A DNA stretch of 64,000 bases from Tenacibaculum mesophilum (GCF_003867075.1 NZ_CP032544.1:124001-188000); one strand, 5' to 3'. Positions 1 through 8,070 are shown, counted from the first letter of the stretch. Program-made: numbers and translations. Notes: generated by a model not told the origin, from the sequence alone.

Positions 1-307
1 CATTATTTAAAAAAAGCTTTCCTTTAAACTGCTTTTGGGTGTTATACTCACTTCTATCTTTTTTATTTTGATAAACATTTATGGATAAAATATTATCTCT
101 ATCAGTATAACCGCAAAAAATACCATGTGTATCCCAAATAATATAATTATTACTTTTTTTTAATTCTCTACTAGGTTTGCCTAAAACATCAATTAAAGTA
201 TTATAATTAGTAGGAAATGTAAGAGGTTTATTATTAACATGTATAATGTTAGTATCACATATAATAGTTAAACTCGTTACTTTTTTCTTTTTAAAAAAAT
301 TAAACAT
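1..307 (-). CDS. DUF7738-like hypothetical protein (partial, 3' end beyond window)
   Basis: An open frame runs leftwards from an ATG at 305-307 to the window edge, giving 102 codons with no stop. The protein starts MFNFFKKKKVTSLTI and continues with a segment on a short folded domain (NKPLTFPTNYNTLIDVLGKPSRE, read as two pieces) and an IIWDTHGIFCGY motif. This pattern, with 'LGKPSR' followed by 'WDxxGI', resembles the DUF7738 family of small uncharacterised bacterial proteins; that assignment is from memory of the family and was not searched. No signal peptide is visible, only a lysine-rich N-terminus. The gene is divergent from the NADH dehydrogenase gene. Function unknown. Confidence 0.55.
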   Translation of the reverse strand, partial: MFNFFKKKKVTSLTIICDTNIIHVNNKPLTFPTNYNTLIDVLGKPSRELKKSNNYIIWDTHGIFCGYTDRDNILSINVYQNKKDRSEYNTQKQFKGKLFLNN

Positions 308-384
308 GACAGTTATTGATTTGATTAACGGGGGCGAGCGTAAAACTAAAAAATAAATTTTAACTAACTCCTTTCTCTTTTAGT

Positions 385-392
385 TAAATTTG
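385..392 (+). promoter_or_regulatory. Candidate -7 promoter box (TAAATTTG) for ndh
   Basis: The octamer fits the Bacteroidota -7 consensus TANNTTTG and lies 28 nt before the ndh ATG. It overlaps a small inverted repeat (TAACTAA at 361-367, TTAGTTA at 380-386). No convincing -33 TTG was seen. Confidence 0.35.
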
Positions 393-420
393 CTAATTAG
401 ATTTAAAATCCTAATAAACA

Positions 421-1734
421 ATGAACATACCTCAAACAAGTTTTCCTCGAATAATAATTATAGGAGGTGGGTTTGCAGGATTGGCAGTAGCAAGAGCTCT
501 AGAAAACCAAGATTTACAAGTAGTATTAATAGATAAGCACAATTACCATACTTTTCAACCTTTACTATATCAAGTAGCCACAGGAGGATTGGAGCCTGAC
601 AGTATAGCGTTCCCTTTGAGAAAAAGATTTAATGATGTAGAAAACTTTTTCTTCAGATTAGCAAAAGTAACCCAAATACATGCCGAGAAAAACTATATAG
701 AAACTACGATAGGAAATTTAGAGTATGATGAGTTGATTATAGCCACAGGTTCAACAACAAACTTTTTTGGAAATACAAATATTCAAAAGTATGCTATGGA
801 AATGAAATCGGTTCCACAAGCATTAAATATTCGTAGTTTGGTATTAGAAAACTTTGAAGAAGCATTATTGGTAACAGATTTAGAAAAGCGAAGAGCGTTA
901 ATGAATTTTGTTATTGTAGGAGGTGGACCAACAGGAGTAGAGTTGGCAGGAGCTTTGGCAGAAATGAAAAAAGGAATTTTACCTAAAGACTACCCAGACT
1001 TAGATATTCGGCAGATGAAAATTAATCTCATTCAAAGCTCAGGAGAGCTATTAAAAGGAATGAGTAATGGAGCTTCTAAAAAAGCGGAAGATTTTTTAAT
1101 AAAATTAGGAGTAGATGTGTGGAAAAATCTTCGTGTACTTGATTATGATGGAGAAACTGTTACTACAAACGGAGAAGATCATTTTAAAGCACAAACGGTT
1201 ATTTGGGCAGCAGGAGTAAAAGGAGCTGCTGTTAATGGTTTAAATGAAGAATGTGTAGTTGAAAGAGCTAATCGATTTAAAGTAGATGAATACAACAAAG
1301 TAATAGGCTACAATAATATTTATGCTATTGGAGATGTAGCATGTATGGAAACTAAAACTTATAAAAGAGGGCATCCAATGATGGCGCAACCAGCGATTCA
1401 ACAAGGACGATTATTAGGTAAAAATATCTTAGCCAAAATAAAAAGCAAAAAACAAAAATCATTTGTGTACAACAGCAAAGGATCTATGGCAACCATTGGA
1501 AGAAATAAAGCGGTAGTAGATTTATCTCGTTGGAAATTTCAAGGAGTTTTTGCATGGTTTATATGGATGTTTGTACATCTATTTTCACTCATCGGATTTA
1601 GAAATAAAGCGGTAGTGTTTATGAATTGGGTATATAACTACATACGTTTTGATAGAGAAACAAGGTTAATTATTCGCCCTTATAAAAAGAAAAATAAGTA
1701 TAGCTTTAAAGAACAAGAAAATGGCAATCACTAG
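421..1734 (+). CDS. ndh: Type II NADH:quinone oxidoreductase (NDH-2)
   Basis: This single-subunit flavoenzyme passes electrons from NADH to membrane quinone without pumping protons. The 437-residue length is normal for the family. An FAD-binding GGGFAGLA motif lies near residues 14-22, a second dinucleotide fold (GGGPTGVELAG) near 166-176 binds NADH, and YAIGDVA near 300 is the conserved FAD-contact motif. A hydrophobic, aromatic-rich stretch near 375-410 (FAWFIWMFVHLFSLIGF) should anchor it to the inner face of the cytoplasmic membrane. The start is the ATG nearest a -7 box, and the GGGFAG fold follows at the usual distance. The 3' end overlaps the next gene by 14 bp, so the two are probably co-transcribed. 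Confidence 0.93.
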   Translation: MNIPQTSFPRIIIIGGGFAGLAVARALENQDLQVVLIDKHNYHTFQPLLYQVATGGLEPDSIAFPLRKRFNDVENFFFRLAKVTQIHAEKNYIETTIGNLEYDELIIATGSTTNFFGNTNIQKYAMEMKSVPQALNIRSLVLENFEEALLVTDLEKRRALMNFVIVGGGPTGVELAGALAEMKKGILPKDYPDLDIRQMKINLIQSSGELLKGMSNGASKKAEDFLIKLGVDVWKNLRVLDYDGETVTTNGEDHFKAQTVIWAAGVKGAAVNGLNEECVVERANRFKVDEYNKVIGYNNIYAIGDVACMETKTYKRGHPMMAQPAIQQGRLLGKNILAKIKSKKQKSFVYNSKGSMATIGRNKAVVDLSRWKFQGVFAWFIWMFVHLFSLIGFRNKAVVFMNWVYNYIRFDRETRLIIRPYKKKNKYSFKEQENGNH

Positions 1735-2029
1735 AAATATTAAGTGTCCTAACTGTGGAGTTTTCAATAAAAATAGAGATTACTGTAAAAACTGTAATAC
1801 ATTAATTTCTTTTGAAAAAAAACAAGAAGAAAAAGTTACAGCTTATAAGCAAGAAGAACTCAAAAAAGCGAAGCATGAAATAGAAAATCCTAATTTAGCA
1901 GAACGATTAAAAAAACATTCGTTTTGGCTGTACCGTATTGTTGGTTGGGTTTTATATTCAGCATATTTATTGGTGAGTGCTATTGGAGCTTTAATAGCAT
2001 GGTTTATAGCAATGGTAGCAGCAGGGTAG
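1721..2029 (+). CDS. Small zinc-ribbon membrane protein, hypothetical
   Basis: This 102-residue protein has a four-cysteine zinc-ribbon signature (CPNC at residues 9-12, CKNC at 22-25). A charged lysine/glutamate-rich linker follows, then a C-terminal membrane region from about residue 70 (WVLYSAYLLVSAIGALIAWFIAMV, read as two helices or one long hairpin). It starts inside the end of the NDH-2 gene in another frame, which implies translational coupling. Several bacterial membrane proteins with an N-terminal zinc ribbon are scaffolds or regulators, but nothing here points to a specific role. Confidence 0.7.
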   Translation: MAITRNIKCPNCGVFNKNRDYCKNCNTLISFEKKQEEKVTAYKQEELKKAKHEIENPNLAERLKKHSFWLYRIVGWVLYSAYLLVSAIGALIAWFIAMVAAG

Positions 2030-2035
2030 GGTAGC

Positions 2036-2398
2036 GTGAAACAAAAGATACTTACATATTATTTTGCTATTTCAATACTAATAGGGAGTCTAATTTATAT
2101 AGCACAAAAGTTAATTATAAAACTACCTACATTAGTTAATAATTATGTAAACGATTTTTTAATAATTCCTATAATATTAACTATATGCCTTTATATTTTA
2201 AGATGGAGTAAGAATAATAAACATTATCAAATACCATTAGGGGTAATGGTTTATATATGTGTATTATATTCATTTTTTTTTGAGTTTATAATACCGAAAT
2301 ATATGGAAAGATATACAGCGGACATATTTGATGTTATTTTATATTTTATTGGAGGTTTTGTATTTTTAATTTTGCAAGAAAAGGAAATTAATTCTTGA
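2036..2398 (+). CDS. Four-helix membrane protein, hypothetical
   Basis: The 120-residue product begins at a GTG codon 6 nt after the preceding stop. It shows four hydrophobic segments: about residues 7-27, 40-57, 66-86 and 97-115. There are no recognisable catalytic motifs or cysteines that would suggest a redox role. It is the third gene of the ndh cluster by spacing and strand. The protein is unusually AT-coded, even for this genome. The GTG start is inferred because no ATG occurs before the first helix. The family was not recognised. Confidence 0.6.
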   Translation: MKQKILTYYFAISILIGSLIYIAQKLIIKLPTLVNNYVNDFLIIPIILTICLYILRWSKNNKHYQIPLGVMVYICVLYSFFFEFIIPKYMERYTADIFDVILYFIGGFVFLILQEKEINS

Positions 2399-2428
2399 TA
2401 AGTAGGTGTTTCTAAATAAGAAGTAGTT

Positions 2429-3352
2429 ATGAACTCAACTAAAAAAATACCCAATAAAACAGTAATCCGTATAAGTAATGCTATTGATTTTATTGAAAGA
2501 AATTTGGATAACAAACTTGTTTTAGAAGAAATAGCAGAAAAGGCATACTTCTCTCCATATCATTTTCATAGGCTTTTTAAAGCCGTAACCAAAGAAACGG
2601 TTAATGATTTTATAACGAGAAAGAGAGTAGAAAAGTCAGCTTCTTTTTTACTAAATAAAAAAAATAAAACAGTTACAGAAGTATCCGAAATAGTAGGTTT
2701 TGTAACCTTGTCATCATTTTCAAGAGCTTTTAAAAAGTTTTACGGAATGAGTCCTGCTGAATTTAAAAAAGAAAGTCCATCTAAATATAGCAAGATTTGT
2801 AAAACAGAAAGCAAGAATGGAAAAATAGAAACACAGTTTGAGCAATACATTTGTAATATAAATACAAACTTAAAATGGATGCAAATGAAAGCTAAAACCG
2901 AAGTAAAAAAAATGCCAACCTTAAAAGTAGCCTATTTAACACATCAAGGAAAAATGGATGCAGTAGAAAATGCTTACCATAAGCTAATGGAGTGGGCTTA
3001 TCCTAAAGGGTTAATGCAGCAGGAAAATTTAAGAATGTTAACGGTATATCACGACAGTCCTAAAATTACTGATGAAGACAAAATAAGAATGAGTGTTTGT
3101 TTAACTTTAAATTCAGAGGTAAAAACTGAAGGAGAAGTAAGTGTAAAAGAAATACCTGAATTAAAATGTATAGTATCTCGTTTAGAAATTACTCCGTCAG
3201 AATTTCAACAAGCATGGGAAAGTAGTTTTGTGTGGATGAGTGAACATGGTTTCAAGAAAGCTGACCAAGATCCATATGAAATTTTTTATAACAACCCTAA
3301 TGAACACCCCGAAGGAAAATGTATTGTAGATATTTGTATACCTGTTGACTAA
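2429..3352 (+). CDS. AraC-family regulator with GyrI-like effector domain
   Basis: An N-terminal AraC DNA-binding domain (residues about 8-108) holds two helix-turn-helix motifs, ending in the signature VSEIVGFVTLSSFSRAFKKFYGMSP (quoted in part for orientation). A C-terminal GyrI/SbmC-like domain (about 150-307) is the small-molecule-binding fold of MarA/Rob/BmrR-type regulators. Proteins of this layout usually sense lipophilic cations or drugs and activate efflux or stress genes. There is no adjacent efflux gene, so the target is unknown. A strong hairpin terminator follows. Confidence 0.88.
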   Translation: MNSTKKIPNKTVIRISNAIDFIERNLDNKLVLEEIAEKAYFSPYHFHRLFKAVTKETVNDFITRKRVEKSASFLLNKKNKTVTEVSEIVGFVTLSSFSRAFKKFYGMSPAEFKKESPSKYSKICKTESKNGKIETQFEQYICNINTNLKWMQMKAKTEVKKMPTLKVAYLTHQGKMDAVENAYHKLMEWAYPKGLMQQENLRMLTVYHDSPKITDEDKIRMSVCLTLNSEVKTEGEVSVKEIPELKCIVSRLEITPSEFQQAWESSFVWMSEHGFKKADQDPYEIFYNNPNEHPEGKCIVDICIPVD

Positions 3353-3367
3353 AATATTGTAAAACAT

Positions 3368-3403
3368 AAAAGGCATGACATTCTTTAGAATGTTATGCCT
3401 TTT
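3368..3403. terminator. Bidirectional intrinsic terminator
   Basis: The arms at 3368-3383 and 3388-3403 pair over 16 bp, with one G-T wobble and a TTTA loop. A-rich and T-rich flanks serve both directions. It separates the plus-strand AraC-GyrI gene from the convergent small membrane protein gene. Confidence 0.85.
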
Positions 3404-3418
3404 TATTATACTTTATTG

Positions 3419-3694
3419 TTAAGATAACTCCTTTACAGCATCAGGTTTAGAAGTCAATATGCTTCTTACAACAAAATAACTAGTTAAGCCACAAACTAGC
3501 CCTACCATTGCAGCAGGAAAAATAGTATCATCACCTATTCCAATTGTAGAGGCAAATATTACAATTCCCAAAATTTCTGCTCCAAACCAAGAGCCAATCA
3601 TTATACCTCTCCATTTATTAGAGCTTTCTCCTTTTTCTCCTGCTAATTCAGCTATTTTCTTACCTAAAAAAACTAATGCTAATATTTCTATCAT
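3419..3694 (-). CDS. Small membrane protein, hypothetical
   Basis: This 91-residue protein has three hydrophobic segments (about residues 3-14, 29-49 and 58-80), with a charged loop (KKIAELAGEKGESSNKW) between the first and second. No motif was recognised. It is convergent with the AraC-GyrI gene across a shared terminator and is separated from the nitroreductase gene by about 150 bp in which no other feature was seen. Similar short membrane proteins are common in flavobacteria and uncharacterised. Confidence 0.55.
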   Translation of the reverse strand: MIEILALVFLGKKIAELAGEKGESSNKWRGIMIGSWFGAEILGIVIFASTIGIGDDTIFPAAMVGLVCGLTSYFVVRSILTSKPDAVKELS

Positions 3695-3848
3695 ATTTTA
3701 ATTTTTGATTAAATTTTTCTTTTCATTTTTATTCATAAAATACTTATGAGTTTAATAAAATTGCTAACAAATCTTACTGACAACTAAAAAATATAATGAA
3801 GAAATATATAGCAATTTTGAGAACACCAAATATAAAAAATATTTTAAT

Positions 3849-4496
3849 CTATTCTATAATTTTAATTCGATCTGGGTAACGTTTTGGTGCTACAGGTTGT
3901 TCGTCAGGGTACCCCAAAGCAACATTAATAGCGACTTCAAAACCTTCAGGAATGTTTAGTAGTTCTAAAATGTCTTTATTTTCTTCTAGATTTAAAATTG
4001 GTACTAAAGTCCCTAATGGGCACGTGCCTAAATCTATAGCATGCGCACTTAATAAAATGTTTTGTAAAATAATACCACTATCTAAATAGCTAATATTACT
4101 ACTTTTATTTCTAGCTATAACAATAAGCGTTGGGGCGCTATGAAAAATGCTAAAACCAGGTTCTCTATAACGTGCGGCACTACCTTGAAACTCTTTGCCT
4201 TGTGCGTAATTTAAAAAACGATTATTAATTTCGATTAATAATTCTTGATTCTGAATAACGCGTACTTCCCAAGGTTGTTTATTCAATGCACTTGGCGCAA
4301 ATAAAGCGCTTTTCATAACTGTATCTAATTGGGCTTTACTAACCTGTTGATCTGTATATTTTCTAATAGATCGGCGTGTTAAAATATTGTCTATAATGGC
4401 TTCGCGTTGTGACCCAGAATAGGTTGTTTTTTCTACGGGCTTTTCTTCACAAGAAAATAAAGCTATACTAAGAGCTAAAAACAAAAACTTCTTCAT
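3849..4496 (-). CDS. Nitroreductase-family lipoprotein
   Basis: The protein has an N-terminal lipoprotein signal (MKKFLFLALSIALFSC, acylated Cys at 16) followed by a nitroreductase fold: RRSIRKY near residue 42, APSALNKQPW near 68 and GTCPLG near 157. These are the FMN-binding and dimer motifs of the family, and the length of 215 residues is normal. Nitroreductases are usually cytosolic NAD(P)H-FMN enzymes, so export as a lipoprotein is odd, because NAD(P)H is not available outside the cytoplasm. It is the last gene of the rnf-like operon, 5 nt after rnfD. I infer that its electrons come through the RnfC/RnfD-like membrane proteins. The substrate is unknown. Confidence 0.85.
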   Translation of the reverse strand: MKKFLFLALSIALFSCEEKPVEKTTYSGSQREAIIDNILTRRSIRKYTDQQVSKAQLDTVMKSALFAPSALNKQPWEVRVIQNQELLIEINNRFLNYAQGKEFQGSAARYREPGFSIFHSAPTLIVIARNKSSNISYLDSGIILQNILLSAHAIDLGTCPLGTLVPILNLEENKDILELLNIPEGFEVAINVALGYPDEQPVAPKRYPDRIKIIE

Positions 4497-4501
4497 AATT
4501 A

Positions 4502-5593
4502 CTACTGTATTGGATTGAATATTTTTTTACTAAATGAAAAATTAAATTTTAAAATAATATATATAATGTATAGATATACAACGTAAGCGGTTAAATGATA
4601 ATAGTTAAGGGTAATAACAGATAAAGTAACACCTATAATAGCTAGCGTAAGAAAAAACAGCTGTTCTATTTGTATTTTTCTATTTATGCTTTTACCCCAA
4701 ACTTTAGGTTTAAATGCTTGTGAAATTAAGTATGAAAACCCATTAAGGATTAAAATTGAAAAAGACATATACTCGTAACTAACGTTGCCTAAAAGCAATA
4801 AAAAAGCTACAAGTCCAATCATAGCGCCGTAATACAGTTTACCATTGGTATTGGTAGGGCTAGAAGGCATATCGGTAGCCATAAAAATAGTACCTAATAA
4901 TACGCCTGCTAAAGAAAAGTGATAATTTTCACCACCATCTATTAACCAAAACCCAAGAAAAAATACAGCTAATAACGCTAGCGGAATATGCCAAGATATT
5001 CTATTTTTAAATAATAAATATAGTCCACCTAAGCTAATAGCCAATATTGAATATTCTCCCATAGCTCCACTAGTATTATAAACTAGTTGGTTTAAATATT
5101 GAGACAAAAATGGATGTTCTAAACCCGAGAATAAGTTAATACTTGGTGTGTTAACAAAGCTTTTGGTTGCCCAAATACTTGCCGAGGTCATAATTACAGG
5201 ATAGAAAGTAGTCATAAATTCTCGTCCTACTAATGCAGGATTAAATCTATTTTTTCCTAATCCGCCCCAAACTACTTTACCAAAAATAATCGCAGCAGCA
5301 GCACCAAAAGCAACGATATACCAAGGTGTTATTGGCGAAATTGTAAAACACATTAACAAAGCAGTTACAATAGCAGAGCCATCTAAAATACTTTTATAAT
5401 TTTTTGTGTATAAGAACGCGCAAACAAGTTCTGTTAATAAAGCAGTTCCTGTGGCCACTAACAGTAAGCTTAAAGCAAGCATACCAAACGCAATGATACT
5501 AATAATGGATAAAGGTAATAATGCAATAATAACATCTAACATCACAGCAGAAGTACTACCAAATTTTGGTTTTATATATGGGTTTAAACTCAT
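4502..5593 (-). CDS. RnfD/NqrB-like membrane electron-transfer subunit
   Basis: This 363-residue polytopic membrane protein has about nine helices and the RnfD/NqrB landmarks: an NPYIKP start, DGSA at 71-74, GGLGKNRFNPALVG at 110-123 and FMATDMPSSPT at 237-247. In known RnfD/NqrB a threonine in an S/TGAT motif carries covalent FMN. The matching region here reads FSGLEHP (155-161), with no threonine at that position, so flavinylation may be lost or moved. The start overlaps the RnfC stop in an ATGA. It probably carries electrons across the cytoplasmic membrane between RnfC and an outside acceptor. Confidence 0.85.
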   Translation of the reverse strand: MSLNPYIKPKFGSTSAVMLDVIIALLPLSIISIIAFGMLALSLLLVATGTALLTELVCAFLYTKNYKSILDGSAIVTALLMCFTISPITPWYIVAFGAAAAIIFGKVVWGGLGKNRFNPALVGREFMTTFYPVIMTSASIWATKSFVNTPSINLFSGLEHPFLSQYLNQLVYNTSGAMGEYSILAISLGGLYLLFKNRISWHIPLALLAVFFLGFWLIDGGENYHFSLAGVLLGTIFMATDMPSSPTNTNGKLYYGAMIGLVAFLLLLGNVSYEYMSFSILILNGFSYLISQAFKPKVWGKSINRKIQIEQLFFLTLAIIGVTLSVITLNYYHLTAYVVYLYIIYIILKFNFSFSKKIFNPIQ

Positions 5594-6846
5594 GCTTGTT
5601 GTATTAAGGTTTTACCAGAAAAAATACTTTGCATTAAAGGCACATCACTAGGACATATATACGCACAAGCACCACATTCTATACAGTCCATTAAGTTAAA
5701 ATCGTTTAACTTTTGAGTATCTTTATTTGCAGCATGACGCGCAAACTCCATTGGCATTAAACGCTGCGGACAAACATCGGTACAATATCCGCATTGGATA
5801 CAGTTATAACGTTTGTTCTTAGGGTTTGGCATAGTCAATAAGCCTCCACTACCTTTGTTTATAGGTGTTTCTGGATGGTGTACAGCCTTTCCCATCATGG
5901 GACCTCCCAAAATAACCGTTTGCATATCGTTATCCCATGGTTGACCTAATGTTTCTAAAATATGATTTAAAGGTGTACCAATAGCTACTCTATAATTACC
6001 ATGGTTTATAGCCTTCTCACCAGAAATTGTAACAATACGTTCGGTATAAGGTTGTTGTTTATAAAATGCTTGGTACAATGCCCATAAAGTACCAACATTA
6101 TTAACCATAATACCATGATTTGCAGGAATACTACCTTTTGGTATTTCTTTTTTAGTTAATGATTTTATAAGCTGTAATTCACCACCTTGAGGATAAGTGT
6201 TAGGTAATAATTTTACTTGAATTGTAATGCCTAATCTAGAGGCTACATTTTGCAAATGAGATTTTAATTCTTTGTGTTGTTTTTCAATACCAAAAATAAT
6301 GTGTTTAGCTTTAATTACTTTTTGTACAACTTTAATGGCTTTAATTAATGCTTCTGCGTCTTGTTGCATAACCGCATAATCTGCACTCAAATAAGGTTCG
6401 CACTCGGCACCATTAATTAAAAAATACGATATAGATTGCGTATTGGTTTGATATTTTGTTGCAGAAGGAAAACGCGCGCCACCACTACCTTCAATACCAT
6501 ATTCTTTTATAAACGTAAGAATTTGTTCCTTTGTTAAAGCTTCAATATTAATTGGTTTTTTAGAAACTTCTTCTTCCCTAAAATTATTTTCAATTTTAAT
6601 ATAAGATGAACCATCATTGCTTATTATGTCTATCACAGTGCCTGATACTGGTGCATGTATTGATGACGCAAAAATACCTTCGGAACTAGCGATTTTTTGA
6701 TGTTTCAAAATATTGTCACCTATACCTACCAACGGCTTCAAACTACCTCGGTAAGCTTGTAAAGGCATATATAAGTATTTTGGAGTAGCAAGTGTTTTTA
6801 TTGTTTTTGATTTTGTTTTCGATTTTAATGATGGAATATGCATCAT
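5590..6846 (-). CDS. RnfC-like NADH-oxidising iron-sulfur subunit
   Basis: The 418-residue protein has the RnfC order: an N-terminal barrel-sandwich segment, a central NADH/FMN-binding domain (GSGGARFPSATKYQ near residue 120), an SLBB-like part, and two 4Fe-4S motifs (CIQCGYCTDVCP at 349-360 and CIECGACAYICP at 388-399). RnfC takes electrons from NADH on the cytoplasmic side of the Rnf complex. It ends just after the second cluster, without the long alanine-rich tail of proteobacterial RnfC. Two adjacent ATG codons are possible starts; the first overlaps the ApbE stop as ATGA. No RnfB, RnfA, RnfE or RnfG is nearby. Confidence 0.87.
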   Translation of the reverse strand: MMHIPSLKSKTKSKTIKTLATPKYLYMPLQAYRGSLKPLVGIGDNILKHQKIASSEGIFASSIHAPVSGTVIDIISNDGSSYIKIENNFREEEVSKKPINIEALTKEQILTFIKEYGIEGSGGARFPSATKYQTNTQSISYFLINGAECEPYLSADYAVMQQDAEALIKAIKVVQKVIKAKHIIFGIEKQHKELKSHLQNVASRLGITIQVKLLPNTYPQGGELQLIKSLTKKEIPKGSIPANHGIMVNNVGTLWALYQAFYKQQPYTERIVTISGEKAINHGNYRVAIGTPLNHILETLGQPWDNDMQTVILGGPMMGKAVHHPETPINKGSGGLLTMPNPKNKRYNCIQCGYCTDVCPQRLMPMEFARHAANKDTQKLNDFNLMDCIECGACAYICPSDVPLMQSIFSGKTLIQQA

Positions 6847-7784
6847 AAGCTTAAAAAGGGTTTAAAATATTGCGAATGTAGTTGCATTTGGTGGTCTATA
6901 ATATAGACTTCAAAATCAAATACTTTTTGAAGTTGAGACACTATAGTTTTAAATTGAGATATGTCTGCCCCAAATAAGGCTGTAGAAATCATATCGCCTA
7001 AACATGCCGATTTTGAACATAAACCAACTTGTAAGTTTTGCGAGGGAAATCCGGTTTGTGCATTTATAATATGACTATATTTTTTACCATTAATTTCTAA
7101 AAACTGAGTTTGAGTAGATGATAATGAAAAGCAAGTATTTTGTATCGACAAGCGTTTAAAGTTATTATCTAAATTAGGATGTGGTATTTTAATATACCAT
7201 TGTGGGTGTGTGTTATCTGATAAGCCATAAATAGTACTACCACCAGCATTTATAATAGCATCTGTAACACCTTTGTTTTTTAAAAAGGCTACAAGTTGAT
7301 CTACAGCATAGGCTTTTATAAACGATCCCGTAATTAACTCTTGTTGTGGTGCTATTTTTACATGATTACCATGTATTTGAATGTTTTTATAATTTACTTG
7401 TTTTAAACATCTTACTATGGCTGTTTCTGTAGGGGGTTGAGTAGGTTTTTCCTTATAAAATCCCCATAAACGTATTAAGGGCATAGCAGAAATATCATAA
7501 CTTCCATTTGTTATTTCTGCTATTTTTATGGTTTGCTTTAGTAAATTAATTGTAACATTATCAACCGTAACCCAATAACCTGCATTGGTATTAATTTGAT
7601 TAAAATAAGAACCTTTTTGATACGAATTGTAGGTGCTATCTACTGTTTCTAATAAAGAGAAACAATCCTCTAACAAAGTTTCTGGATAATTTGCAGGAAT
7701 TTTAATTTTAATATGACAATGAAATAGAAACCGGGTTTGTGTAATATAGGCTTTACTGGCTACTTGAGGCATTTTCATCTCCAT
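6843..7784 (-). CDS. ApbE-like FAD:protein FMN transferase
   Basis: ApbE enzymes attach FMN from FAD to a threonine of a target protein. This 313-residue protein shows the family layout: SYDISAMPLIRLWGF (near 95-109), ITGSFIKAYAVD (151-162, in place of the usual D-L-G-G-I-A-K-G), NAGGS (179-183), HIINAQTG (238-245) and GDMISTALF (263-271, with the metal-binding Asp and Thr kept). Several motif residues are changed, and there is no signal peptide or lipobox, although bacteroidotal ApbE proteins are usually exported. The start overlaps the preceding gene by 32 bp; ATG codons at residues 3 and 5 are alternatives. Its target may be a protein of this operon or an FMN-binding protein elsewhere. Confidence 0.8.
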   Translation of the reverse strand: MEMKMPQVASKAYITQTRFLFHCHIKIKIPANYPETLLEDCFSLLETVDSTYNSYQKGSYFNQINTNAGYWVTVDNVTINLLKQTIKIAEITNGSYDISAMPLIRLWGFYKEKPTQPPTETAIVRCLKQVNYKNIQIHGNHVKIAPQQELITGSFIKAYAVDQLVAFLKNKGVTDAIINAGGSTIYGLSDNTHPQWYIKIPHPNLDNNFKRLSIQNTCFSLSSTQTQFLEINGKKYSHIINAQTGFPSQNLQVGLCSKSACLGDMISTALFGADISQFKTIVSQLQKVFDFEVYIIDHQMQLHSQYFKPFLSL

Positions 7785-8070
7785 CCAATTCTATAGTTGT
7801 TCGTCCTTTTTTTCGTAAAGCTTTGAAGTTTACATTTCCTAAATTTATTGTTTGAAAATAAAAATTAGAATTTTTCCATGTTTTTGTAATGGTGTCGTAG
7901 GTGATTTTTTGAGTTTCAAAACGTTTTTCAACATTGTCATTAACAGTAGCAAGTGCTTTTTCTCGTTTATATTTTTCTCGAGATTCTTGCCACTTATCCC
8001 ATAAATTACGATTACCAAAAAGTAATAAACTAATGCCAAGAAGGTAAAGTATTATATGCTTAAAATTCAT
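7753..8070 (-). CDS. Small membrane-anchored protein, first gene of rnf-like operon
   Basis: This 105-residue protein has one N-terminal hydrophobic segment (HIILYLLGISLLLFG), then a basic and acidic helical stretch (about 25-50) and a C-terminal part ending in an acidic, serine-rich tail (DGDENASSSQ). It lacks the S/TGAT flavinylation motif of RnfG and any cysteine or histidine pattern for haem or iron-sulfur. The family was not recognised. Its place at the head of a tightly overlapping operon suggests that it is a small accessory subunit. Confidence 0.6.
   Translation of the reverse strand: MNFKHIILYLLGISLLLFGNRNLWDKWQESREKYKREKALATVNDNVEKRFETQKITYDTITKTWKNSNFYFQTINLGNVNFKALRKKGRTTIELDGDENASSSQ

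Noticed and set aside
2251..2514. Minus-strand frame spanning the end of the small membrane gene and the AraC-GyrI start
   Set aside because: It is antisense to two better supported genes and has no recognisable features.
4502..6846. Complete Rnf or Nqr complex
   Set aside because: Only C- and D-type subunits are present; no RnfA, RnfB, RnfE or RnfG-type frame lies in the flanking 5 kb.
7753..8070. Idea that the small protein and ApbE were one gene split by frameshift
   Set aside because: The small protein has its own anchor and tail and the ApbE domain starts fresh at its own ATG; overlap of 32 bp is typical of coupled genes, and no ApbE export signal is expected in frame.
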